This document shows, in pieces, positions 1-6,896 of a stretch of DNA of 8,580 nt. The stretch is from an uncultured Muribaculaceae bacterium (GTDB taxonomy: Bacteria > Bacteroidota > Bacteroidia > Bacteroidales > Muribaculaceae). The translations under genes and the position numbers were made by a program. Numbering within the stretch: position 1 is the stretch's first letter; the number at the start of each line of letters is the position of its first letter. The stretch spans positions 1 to 8,580 of the forward strand of contig CAJTNN010000052.1 of assembly GCA_910577585.1 (NCBI GenBank). The letters are read 5' to 3'. The notes beneath the pieces are model-generated. The model saw only the letters and a program-made list of their open reading frames with translations, ran no database searches and was not told where the DNA came from.

Positions 1-36
1 CCTGCTCAAAATCTTAATTAACCTTGCACTTGAAAA

Positions 37-51
37 AAGTTTAAACAACTT
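37..51 (-). terminator. Weak terminator-like hairpin after the large surface-protein gene
   Basis: Read on the minus strand, AAGTT and AACTT form a 5-bp stem around a 5-nt loop, and the 3' arm runs straight into a run of T (AACTTTTTTC). It lies 22 nt past the stop codon of the gene at 74-3844, where a terminator would be expected. The stem is short and AT-rich, so its stability is doubtful. An overlapping 4-bp stem (CTTC/GAAG at 49-60) could compete with it. No other feature is visible in 1-73. Confidence 0.3.
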
Positions 52-73
52 CTATTGAAGCGATTGACGGACT

Positions 74-3000
74 TTACTTTTTGCAGACCTTGCGGTTCCC
101 CACGATGTATATGCCGGGTGCGAGGCGATTGACATCATCCGGGGTGGCGCCCTGCATGAGCAGGGTGCCGTCGATGCCATATATATCCTGCCGCTCCGCC
201 TCATCGGCCACGCCATGGATACCCGAGCCAGCGGCCACCACGACTTGCGTCTGCGTCTCAGCAGCAAGGCCACGGTAGGAGGCAGTGAGGGTCAGTGTGG
301 CAGTGCCGTCGTGCAGTGGCGAAAGGGTATATTTCCCGTATGAGTCCTGAGTGAGGCTGCACACCGAGGTATCATCAAGCGAGGCTTCATAAGTGATAAG
401 GTGGCTGTTGCCGACGCTGAGAGTGGTGAGGGCACCGGCATCGACGGTGAAGTCCATAGCTTCAGGCGAGAGATATATCGCGGGGAGCTGCGCTATTACG
501 GGGGGCGCGGTCACCGGATAGATTGCCATTGCCGGAAACCAATAATGGTCTTCAAGCCGGAAGGTGAGGTCAGATTGCAACTCGCCTGTCTCGGGGTTGG
601 CGAAGTATATGGTGTTGCGGTTATAGCGCATCGAGGTGGTGTGCTCCACGGCCTGGATAACGATATAACCGGTCAGCGGGTCGACGCTCACGGCTGTGGC
701 GTAGAGGGCCACCCCGGCAGGCAGCCTCACGAAGTCGTGCTTGAATTCAGATGTGTCGAAGTCATAGCTGGCTATGGTGGCATCGGAATCGGTGGTGGCG
801 TAATAGATGACGTTGCCCCTCACAGCCGCGGCGAGCGGGGCTTTCTTCCAGGAGTCCCAGCCGGCGGCGAGGGTTGAGGCGTCAGTGCCGTCAATATTGA
901 CGGGGGTGAGTGAGAAATCTTCGGGGTCGATGATTACGAATGGCGAGGCCGGATCGGCGGTGGCGGCACAGAGCATTCCGCCTCCGGTGACAAATACCGT
1001 GGTCACTTCAGGCAGACTTATCTCAGCCACTACATCATCCGAATCGGGGTCAATCACATATACCCCCATCCCCTGGCGCACGGCATAGACCCACTCTCTG
1101 AACCTCACCATCTCGCCGATCTGGTCGGAGTAAGCATCGGTGGATGATTCTGTGGCGGCAATCATGCTGCCGAGGGTATTGGTGTCGGTGTGATAGACCA
1201 TCACTCCGGAGGATGTGGCGATATAGGCCTTGCGCGGATCTATACCGAGCACCGACCGTCCGGCGGCTGCGCCGAGCCCGATCTGCTGGCGCAGGGTCAT
1301 GTCGGTGGCATCCGCTATGGTGAGCAGACTCTGCGCATCGCTGTATGACGTCTGCTTGGATATGACCATGAAGTCATGGCCGAAGATGTCGCCATATTGC
1401 GAGGTTACACCTACATACCGCCCGTTGTTGGCCATCTGGAACACCTTATACGACATCTCGCGATACTCGGCATCAAGATAATTGATTGAGCCGTAATCGG
1501 TGCCATACCATCCTTCGTTGAGGAAGAATATGCCGTCGGTGAACTCTTCGGGCATATGAGCTATGATTTCGTAGGTTGCGGAGATAGGTGGGTTGAGCGC
1601 CGATAGTCCGTCGGCATCATAGGTGCGCATCATCGCGGCGGGCACATCAAGGGTGTATCTGCCCGGGATGAGGTGAAGGTCGTCGGGGAAACTGAGCACC
1701 ACCGAGTAACCGTTGACCGCCACATCGGGCCTGTAAGTCGAGCCATTACCTGAAAGGAAGGGGACCGGAGCATCATCCACAAGTTCCACCTTGCGCAAGC
1801 CATCCCCCAGCGGAGTGAGCGCCACCACCGGCAGCCCCGTCATGCGGCTCCCTGAGGCGGGATTGAAGTCCCATTCATATTCCGTAGGGGTGACAATGCG
1901 GTAGGTGATGCGCAATTCATCGGGATTGCTGACCACCATGCCGTCGTCGTGAGTCTCGACCAGATAGCCTGCAGGGATTATGAGGGTCCAGTTGCCGGGA
2001 GTGAGTCCGTCGGGGAGGGTGAAGAGAATATCGTCGGACTCGCGAGGCTCCGCACTGACCACATAGCTCACCCCGGCGGCTGAGCGCAATGTGGGCGAGG
2101 CCGTTATCTGCCGATTGATGTCGAGCGTGCATCCGGCCGAGGGGGTCATCACAATCCGGCTGAGACTCTCCACAGCCATCGCGGGGTCGGGCGAAAGTGT
2201 ATAGGTGAAGTTCAGGCGAGGGTCGATGGTGAAAGTGCTCTCTATAGCCGGATTCATCACCGCCGGATTGGATGAGTCAATCAATATGCCGGCCGGGATG
2301 GATATGCGGTAGGTGCCGGGGGTGTCGAGGGTGAGATTATAGTCATACTGGGTGTCGAGGGTATTGAATCCCCATCTCGCCATGTTGCCCTGCATCACCA
2401 CGCTGAGGGCCTTGTAGGTCTGCTCGGGATTATCGACATTGGTGATGCGTATGCCCGAGTAGTCGAAAGGCCACCGCATGCCCGATGTCAGTTCGGGGAA
2501 GGTGAGGCTTATAGTCTCGAGCGAGCCGATGCTGACGCCGTCGGCCGGATTGATTTCGTAGACCTCCATCGGATTCTTCACCGCGGGGCGGTCGATGGTG
2601 TAGAGGGCCTGTATGCGGCCGTTGAATGAGAAGTCATCACCCTTCTCCTTGAATGTATTCGGAGGGATATTGAGCAGGTAATCGCCTCGCTCTCTGATAA
2701 CTTCCGCAGCGGGATTGAGCGACGACGTGAGTTTGCGCCTGAACCTGAGGGCTACGGTATGGGGGCCCATGAGGGTGGCTGAATAGGGTATGTATTCCTT
2801 CTGCAGCGACTCATCGGTGTTGAGTAGTGTCAGTGTCACGGCTCCGTTGAGATAGTTGGTGACATCGGTCACTCCATCGGGGAAATTGAGCTCCCCCTTC
2901 AGGTCGGGGAAATCTACAATGATTTCATCTATCTGCGACAGTGTGCCTGCGGCAGGTGTGAGGGTGGCCGAACGGAAACTGTCGGCCGGAGCTCCGGTGA

Positions 3001-3844
3001 CGTTGTAGCGAATCTCCATGGCCGGATTCATGGCGCCGGTGGTGGGGATGGCGATGGCTCCGGCCGGGAGAGTGAGCACGTACTCGCCGGGAGTTGTGGC
3101 CACCACTGCCTGGGGATAGGGTGATCCCGCGGGGCGGAACGTAAGGGTTATGGTCTTCTCAAGATCGTAGGTGCATGCGGCCACGGTATATTCATCTTCG
3201 CCCGGAGCTGCTCCGATGCGCCTGAGGCTGACGAATGATATGCCGGGCGCGGTCACAAAATCCTCGCTCTCGTCAATGGGGAGCTGCAGGCTGACTGAAC
3301 TGATTTCCTGCACATTCCCCGGCAAAGGGTAGATGCCTATCTCATCTGCCGGAAGATAATTGTCAAAGCCGGCCTCGCCATCGGGCGATATGGTATATTC
3401 TACATCAATCTCATCGCTCCATGCGAGATGGGTATACCAGCTGCCGCACAGCTCGAAGCAGCTCTGCGGGAAGTGCAACCGATACTTGCCGGGGGTGTCT
3501 ACAATCACCGGTGTTTTGCTGACATCGTCGGCTCTGGCGAGCAGGAAGCTCTGGCTATCGGGTTCGTTGAGAGTGCTGTAGGACGATTGCACGGGCACAT
3601 AGACTGTGGCCGGATCGGTGGCGCTGGTGAGGGTGACGCCGCCGAGACTCGAGCCGTACATGCCAAGAAATTTTGCTTCGGGGAATCTTATTTTGATTGT
3701 GGATAACGAGGATACCTCCACTTGCGGATCCGGCATAAGCACATAATCCGTCACAGCCGCGCTCAGTTCAGAGCCACAGCCAAACACGATGCTGAGAGTT
3801 GCGACGAGATAGAGTCTGAGTCGCATGAAGTAGGTTGTTGCCAT
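74..3844 (-). CDS. Large secreted surface protein: six tandem Ig-like repeats, DUF5074/YncE-like propeller, C-terminal sorting-like tail
   Basis: A 1256-residue exported protein of unknown ligand. The N-terminus has basic residues then a hydrophobic core (about 7-22) and a likely signal peptidase I site near SAA (28-30). The Cys at 23 sits in a poor lipobox (VFGC), so a lipoprotein is less likely. Residues 34-761 contain six repeats of about 105-135 residues. Each opens with a Y/L-x-P segment and a strand ending in FP or LP, and closes with a P-G-x-Y-x-L-x-x-P-like motif whose aromatic residues are Y121, Y255, Y389, Y512, W619 and Y730. Residues 767-1110 look like a DUF5074/YncE-type beta-propeller, beginning GIFFLNEGWYG. 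Residues 1111-1205 look like a bacterial Ig-like domain. Residues 1208-1256 resemble the Bacteroidetes C-terminal sorting module (QDIYGIDGTLL ... LAPGIYIVGNRKV). An ATG at codon 7 (first base 3826) gives a more typical signal peptide and is an alternative start. Family members such as BtuG bind vitamin B12 at the surface, but no TonB receptor is nearby, so the ligand is open. Confidence 0.85.
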   Translation of the reverse strand: MATTYFMRLRLYLVATLSIVFGCGSELSAAVTDYVLMPDPQVEVSSLSTIKIRFPEAKFLGMYGSSLGGVTLTSATDPATVYVPVQSSYSTLNEPDSQSFLLARADDVSKTPVIVDTPGKYRLHFPQSCFELCGSWYTHLAWSDEIDVEYTISPDGEAGFDNYLPADEIGIYPLPGNVQEISSVSLQLPIDESEDFVTAPGISFVSLRRIGAAPGEDEYTVAACTYDLEKTITLTFRPAGSPYPQAVVATTPGEYVLTLPAGAIAIPTTGAMNPAMEIRYNVTGAPADSFRSATLTPAAGTLSQIDEIIVDFPDLKGELNFPDGVTDVTNYLNGAVTLTLLNTDESLQKEYIPYSATLMGPHTVALRFRRKLTSSLNPAAEVIRERGDYLLNIPPNTFKEKGDDFSFNGRIQALYTIDRPAVKNPMEVYEINPADGVSIGSLETISLTFPELTSGMRWPFDYSGIRITNVDNPEQTYKALSVVMQGNMARWGFNTLDTQYDYNLTLDTPGTYRISIPAGILIDSSNPAVMNPAIESTFTIDPRLNFTYTLSPDPAMAVESLSRIVMTPSAGCTLDINRQITASPTLRSAAGVSYVVSAEPRESDDILFTLPDGLTPGNWTLIIPAGYLVETHDDGMVVSNPDELRITYRIVTPTEYEWDFNPASGSRMTGLPVVALTPLGDGLRKVELVDDAPVPFLSGNGSTYRPDVAVNGYSVVLSFPDDLHLIPGRYTLDVPAAMMRTYDADGLSALNPPISATYEIIAHMPEEFTDGIFFLNEGWYGTDYGSINYLDAEYREMSYKVFQMANNGRYVGVTSQYGDIFGHDFMVISKQTSYSDAQSLLTIADATDMTLRQQIGLGAAAGRSVLGIDPRKAYIATSSGVMVYHTDTNTLGSMIAATESSTDAYSDQIGEMVRFREWVYAVRQGMGVYVIDPDSDDVVAEISLPEVTTVFVTGGGMLCAATADPASPFVIIDPEDFSLTPVNIDGTDASTLAAGWDSWKKAPLAAAVRGNVIYYATTDSDATIASYDFDTSEFKHDFVRLPAGVALYATAVSVDPLTGYIVIQAVEHTTSMRYNRNTIYFANPETGELQSDLTFRLEDHYWFPAMAIYPVTAPPVIAQLPAIYLSPEAMDFTVDAGALTTLSVGNSHLITYEASLDDTSVCSLTQDSYGKYTLSPLHDGTATLTLTASYRGLAAETQTQVVVAAGSGIHGVADEAERQDIYGIDGTLLMQGATPDDVNRLAPGIYIVGNRKVCKK

Positions 3845-3877
3845 AATTGTCTACACATTCACTCTCGGCAATCCGGG

Positions 3878-3934
3878 TCTGCCATGAGGCCGGGCAGAGA
3901 CTGCCGTGAGTGCGGGCATGACGCGGGGCTGCCC
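3878..3934 (-). promoter_or_regulatory. GC-rich leader with mutually exclusive hairpins
   Basis: In the minus-strand transcript, the segment complementary to 3892-3898 (TCTGCCC) can pair with three upstream or downstream partners: GGGCAG at 3929-3934 (6 bp), GGCAG at 3901-3905 (5 bp with an AGA/TCT triloop), or GGCAGA at 3878-3883 (6 bp, 9-nt loop). The first partner can also fold on itself (GGGC-A-GCCC, 3926-3934). All of this lies in the predicted untranslated leader of the large surface-protein gene. The complementarity is seen directly; a regulatory role is inference. It matches no riboswitch class that I recognise. Confidence 0.3.
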
Positions 3935-3986
3935 AAAAAGTCACCGCCACTCTCGCGCGGAGGCGACACGATTCTTATTTGCTGCG

Positions 3987-3994
3987 CAAAAGTA
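3987..3994 (-). promoter_or_regulatory. Candidate Bacteroidetes -7 box for the large surface-protein gene
   Basis: On the minus strand this reads TACTTTTG, a perfect match to the Bacteroidetes primary-sigma -7 consensus TAnnTTTG, inside an AT-rich stretch. It would start transcription about 135 nt upstream of the ATG at 3844. The expected -33 TTTG box is not evident: the corresponding site, near 4014-4018, reads TGGGG. Confidence 0.5.
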
Positions 3995-4039
3995 ATATTT
4001 TTTTTGCATTCCACCCCATAGTCATCCCAAATTTTTTTG

Positions 4040-4047
4040 TAATTTTG
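4040..4047 (+). promoter_or_regulatory. Candidate Bacteroidetes -7 box for the BspA-like operon
   Basis: TAATTTTG matches TAnnTTTG exactly and directly follows a T-rich run (4032-4039). Transcription would begin near 4053, leaving a leader of about 118 nt before the ATG at 4171. No convincing TTTG is seen 19-21 nt upstream. The box lies 45 bp from the opposing minus-strand box. Confidence 0.5.
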
Positions 4048-4132
4048 CAATCAACCTCCTTGGCATTCTGACGAGGTCGTTTCTACGTCTTCGACATGCC
4101 ATAATTATGCAAAAAACATTTCTATAATGTAG

Positions 4133-4150
4133 GCTGCGTCGCAACGCGGC
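4133..4150 (+). other. Tight leader hairpin upstream of the first BspA-like gene
   Basis: GCTGCGT and ACGCGGC pair over 7 bp with one G-U wobble around a CGCA tetraloop, ending 20 nt before the start codon at 4171. No T-tract follows, so it is not an intrinsic terminator. It could influence ribosome access or mRNA stability, but this is only inferred. Confidence 0.35.
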
Positions 4151-4170
4151 ATACACCAATCTGCACAAGT

Positions 4171-5163
4171 ATGCGCACCACCCCTTTGATTATCAATTCC
4201 TCTTTGCTTCTCATGCTGCTGGGCGGGGCATTACCCCTGCAGGCACAGCAATTCTCGCTGCGCGAACTCAACTTTGAGTTTGTGGATGAGGGGAAATGCC
4301 GGATTGTGGCCTCGCCTGATGCTTCGGGCGACCTCGTGATTCCCGGCGAAGTGATGAATGACGACACTATGCTGAGCGTAGTGGCTATCGGCGATGATGC
4401 TTTCGCCGGATGCCGGTCACTTACGAGCGTGATGCTTCCGGCCTCCGTAGAAGAGATCGGACGGAAGGCCTTCTACGATTGCACATCTTTGCGCGACCTG
4501 ATTCTGGGACAGAATCTGAAGTCGCTGGGGATGCAGGCTTTCGATGGGTGCGGGGCGCTGGTCAACGTGGTGTCCACCACCGCCACACCGCCCCAATGTG
4601 GCAATTACGCATTCAGCGACGCGGTCTATCAGAGTGCTCTTCTGACTGTGCCGAGCGGCACACGCCAGGCTTACAGGGCTGAGAACCCCTGGAGCCGATT
4701 TCTCAATATCGATGAGGATGATAATCCCGGACTGCACCCGGAGCTGACGGTGAGTCTCCCTGCGGGGGATATCACCACCGGTGAACGCTATGGCGCACAG
4801 GTGAGCCTGCGATTTGTGGCTGATGCGGGATGGAGCGTGCATTCGGTGACTCTCGACGGCGTTGATGTCAGCGCCGAGCTGAGCCCGCTGGGCTATTACG
4901 TGACGCCTCCGATATATCAGGCCACACGGCTGCAGGTGGTGTTTGCCGACTCTGCAGGTGCGGCAGCTGCCACTGCCGATGAGGGGGTGAAGGTGAAGGT
5001 CAGAAACCGGACTGTAAGCATCAGTGGCTATGCCGGAAACTGGAGTGCCTGCTCGGCCGACGGCCGCGTGCTCTACAACGGCTGCGCCGGGGAGGTTGAG
5101 CTCGACTACTCCGGAGTGGTGATCGTGACCATTGGTAATAACAACTTTAAATTCCGCATCTGA
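4171..5163 (+). CDS. BspA-like leucine-rich-repeat surface protein with C-terminal sorting-like tail
   Basis: A 330-residue predicted exported protein. The signal peptide spans about residues 1-25 (hydrophobic core SSLLLMLLGGALPL, cleavage near LQA/Q). A short N-terminal beta region (27-70) is followed by LRR_5/BspA-type repeats with the A-F-x-x-C-x-x-L signature at F78, F101 and F124, exactly 23 residues apart. The usual BspA cap follows at about 139-180 (TATPPQCGNYAF ... LTVPSGTRQAYRAENPWSRF). Residues 190-258 form a beta-rich domain that has a counterpart in the next gene. Residues 272-330 resemble a Bacteroidetes C-terminal sorting-like module (ACSADGRVLYNG ... GVVIVTIG). BspA-type proteins bind host or bacterial surface ligands such as fibronectin; the ligand here is unknown. 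The start is supported by the signal peptide. The stop overlaps the next start codon (TGATG), so the two genes are probably translationally coupled. Confidence 0.88.
   Translation: MRTTPLIINSSLLLMLLGGALPLQAQQFSLRELNFEFVDEGKCRIVASPDASGDLVIPGEVMNDDTMLSVVAIGDDAFAGCRSLTSVMLPASVEEIGRKAFYDCTSLRDLILGQNLKSLGMQAFDGCGALVNVVSTTATPPQCGNYAFSDAVYQSALLTVPSGTRQAYRAENPWSRFLNIDEDDNPGLHPELTVSLPAGDITTGERYGAQVSLRFVADAGWSVHSVTLDGVDVSAELSPLGYYVTPPIYQATRLQVVFADSAGAAAATADEGVKVKVRNRTVSISGYAGNWSACSADGRVLYNGCAGEVELDYSGVVIVTIGNNNFKFRI
4535..4552 (+). repeat. 18-nt direct repeat, copy 1 (in the first BspA-like gene)
   Basis: AGGCTTTCGATGGGTGCG occurs here and again, identically, at 5755-5772, 1220 bp away in the next gene. 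Both copies are read in the same codon phase and encode the core of a leucine-rich repeat (AFDGC). The two genes otherwise use different codons for equivalent motifs, so this is a short patch of exact identity suited to recombination. Confidence 0.8.
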
Positions 5164-6857
5164 TGAGACTTCCGGCACTTCTGGTGATGCTCCTGACCCT
5201 GCTGGCAGGTCACGCCACTGAGTTTACTATCGATAATATCCGCTATACTCTTGAGGCCGACGGCACATGCTCCCTTACGGATGGCTCGCAGGCGGCGGGC
5301 GATGTGTCACTGCCTGCTGTGATAGAAGCCGACGGGAATACCTTCAACCTCACGGCAATCGCCCCCTCGGCTTTTTCATCTAATAATGCGCTGACGGCCA
5401 TCGATATCCCCGCGACTGTGAGGTCGGTGGGGGATGATGCGTTCTATTTCTGTCAGAATCTTAAGATGGTGACTCTGCGCGGGGGGAATATGCTGTTTGG
5501 CGGCGATGCGTTCAGGGGATGCGCGCGTCTGCGCTCTGTCATGGCCGCCAGCATCGAGGATTGGCTGACCTATGATTTCCGGGGAGAGAATTCTTCGCCG
5601 CTGTCACCTTATGGGTCGCTCTACATAGCGGGCGAGTTGCTTGAGCATCTGGTGATTCCGGAAGGTGTGGCCACTGTCAGACAGTATGCCTTCTTCAACT
5701 GCGCCTCGCTTAAATCGATTGATTTCGGCGAGGCGGTGACGCTCATCGAGACCGAGGCTTTCGATGGGTGCGAAAATGTCGGTAATATAATTTTCTCTCC
5801 GGGATTGACCGCTATCGGTGATTATGCGTTCGCCATCAATGTGGGGCTGACCGAGGTAACTCTCCCGGCATCGTGCCGCTCAATCGGCAGGGGGTGCTTC
5901 TACGGCTGCTCGGGCCTCACGTCATTTTCGGCGCCGGGGGGTCTGGAGGAGATACCGGATATCACTTTCGCCGGGTGCACATCGCTGGCCAACACGGATT
6001 TCCTTTACCGCGTGCGCTCAATCGGCGATGAGGCTTTCCTGCTCTGCCAGTCTATCACGTCGCTCAATCTGCCTGAGGGACTCGAATCAATCGGCTCACA
6101 TGCTTTTCAGGACTGCTCATCGCTGCGGACGGTGGCTCTCCCCTCTTCGCTCAGCTCGATGGGCTCTTATATCTTCTTGAATTGCAGGGTGCTCTCTGAG
6201 GTGCAGCTGCCTGGTGCGCTTGAGTCGGTGCCGGCGGGTTTGCTGATGCAGTGCCCGGCCATAAGCAGTGTCAAACTCCCTGAGAGTGTGACTGAGATCG
6301 GTGATTATGCCTTCGCCCAGTGCACAGGGTTGAAATACCTCGATCTTCCGGCTCCGCTGGCGCACATCGGGCAGATGGCTTTCTATGGATGCTCGGCTCT
6401 GCGGTCGATGGAGTTCGGCGATGCCATGGCCGAAATCGGGGCGGAGGCGTTCTATAATTGTCCGAAACTCAATGAACTCCGCTGCCGGGCTATTGACCCT
6501 CCGGCAATATCCTACTTCACTTTCGATCCGCGCATGGATGCGGAGACAATCCTTTATGTGCCTGAGAGTGCCACCGACCTCTATGCCAATGCCTATGGCT
6601 GGAAGCTCTTCAGCCATATCGAGGGTGATCCCTCTTACAACCCCGACACGCGGCTGGAGATTATCTATGGCGAGGGGGGCAAGATGACACGCGTCGTGGG
6701 CTATGGCACATCGCTGCGGCTGATTCTGAGAAATGCCGACGGCACACTGCCGGAGAGGGTGATATTCAACGGCATAGACATGACTTCTGAAATGACTCCG
6801 GAGGGTGAGTTCACCACACCGCGCATAGAGTCGCCCTCGGTGCTGACTATCATGTGA
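5163..6857 (+). CDS. BspA-like leucine-rich-repeat surface protein, lacking a C-terminal sorting-like tail
   Basis: A 564-residue paralogue of the preceding protein. The signal peptide covers about residues 1-18 (LPALLVMLLTLLAGHA/TEF). A short beta region precedes 15 LRR_5/BspA repeats. The repeat phenylalanines fall at F71, F94 and F117, then from F177 to F430 at an exact 23-residue step (L361 replaces one Phe). Between F117 and F177 lies a 60-residue interval with SIEDWLTYDF and YIAGELLEHLVIPEG, an interruption I recall as common in BspA-like proteins. A cap (about 443-486, DPPAISYFTF ... LYVPESATDLY) leads to a beta-rich domain (496-564) alignable with 190-258 of its neighbour. The protein stops right after the strand SVLTIM, where the neighbour continues for about 72 residues including its sorting-like tail. 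It is therefore either C-terminally truncated or retained differently. The start overlaps the upstream stop by one base, implying translational coupling. The likely role is surface adhesion or ligand binding. Confidence 0.88.
   Translation: MRLPALLVMLLTLLAGHATEFTIDNIRYTLEADGTCSLTDGSQAAGDVSLPAVIEADGNTFNLTAIAPSAFSSNNALTAIDIPATVRSVGDDAFYFCQNLKMVTLRGGNMLFGGDAFRGCARLRSVMAASIEDWLTYDFRGENSSPLSPYGSLYIAGELLEHLVIPEGVATVRQYAFFNCASLKSIDFGEAVTLIETEAFDGCENVGNIIFSPGLTAIGDYAFAINVGLTEVTLPASCRSIGRGCFYGCSGLTSFSAPGGLEEIPDITFAGCTSLANTDFLYRVRSIGDEAFLLCQSITSLNLPEGLESIGSHAFQDCSSLRTVALPSSLSSMGSYIFLNCRVLSEVQLPGALESVPAGLLMQCPAISSVKLPESVTEIGDYAFAQCTGLKYLDLPAPLAHIGQMAFYGCSALRSMEFGDAMAEIGAEAFYNCPKLNELRCRAIDPPAISYFTFDPRMDAETILYVPESATDLYANAYGWKLFSHIEGDPSYNPDTRLEIIYGEGGKMTRVVGYGTSLRLILRNADGTLPERVIFNGIDMTSEMTPEGEFTTPRIESPSVLTIM
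5755..5772 (+). repeat. 18-nt direct repeat, copy 2 (in the second BspA-like gene)
   Basis: This is identical to 4535-4552 and in the same reading phase (residues 198-203, E-A-F-D-G-C). Recombination between the copies would delete 1220 bp and give an in-frame chimera of the two BspA-like proteins. Confidence 0.8.
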
Positions 6858-6881
6858 GCGGCTTAGCCGGAAGTCTGCAAT

Positions 6882-6896
6882 ATAAAATGATTTTAT
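6882..6896 (+). repeat. AT-rich inverted repeat over the dtd start codon
   Basis: ATAAAAT-G-ATTTTAT is a perfect 7-bp inverted repeat with a single central base, and its right arm contains the first two bases of the dtd ATG. The one-base spacer means that as RNA only the outer pairs could form. As DNA it could be a small operator-like palindrome. It may also be a chance product of AT-rich spacer sequence. Confidence 0.35.

Larger units (their letters stand above)
3845..4170. other. Divergent intergenic control region
   Basis: This 326-bp gap separates the divergent surface-protein genes. The half next to the minus-strand gene (about 3860-3960) is GC-rich and full of short inverted repeats. 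The core (about 3970-4050) is AT-rich and carries two candidate promoters facing away from each other. The part next to the plus-strand gene holds very short ATG-initiated frames and one tight hairpin. Small open frames crossing the gap show no recognisable protein features, so I call no gene here. Confidence 0.8.

Noticed and set aside
401..877. 158-residue open frame on the plus strand inside the large surface-protein gene
   Set aside because: It runs antisense to the propeller and Ig-like region, and its Gly/Val/Arg-rich translation has no recognisable feature.
3774..3790. Lipoprotein signal (Cys23) in the large surface protein
   Set aside because: The residues before the Cys are V-F-G, a poor lipobox, and the typical acidic or Ser-rich stretch after the Cys is missing; a signal peptidase I site near SAA is more plausible.
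3859..4050. Small open frames on both strands in the divergent intergenic region
   Set aside because: They overlap the predicted promoters and leaders, their translations lack hydrophobic or domain features, and nothing supports translation.
4417..5178. 253-residue open frame on the minus strand opposite the first BspA-like gene
   Set aside because: It is a shadow of a recognisable LRR protein, with low-complexity His/Arg-rich content and no motif.
6859..6869. CGGCT-T-AGCCG palindrome as an intrinsic terminator after the second BspA-like gene
   Set aside because: The loop would be a single base or the stem only 3 bp, and no T-tract follows.
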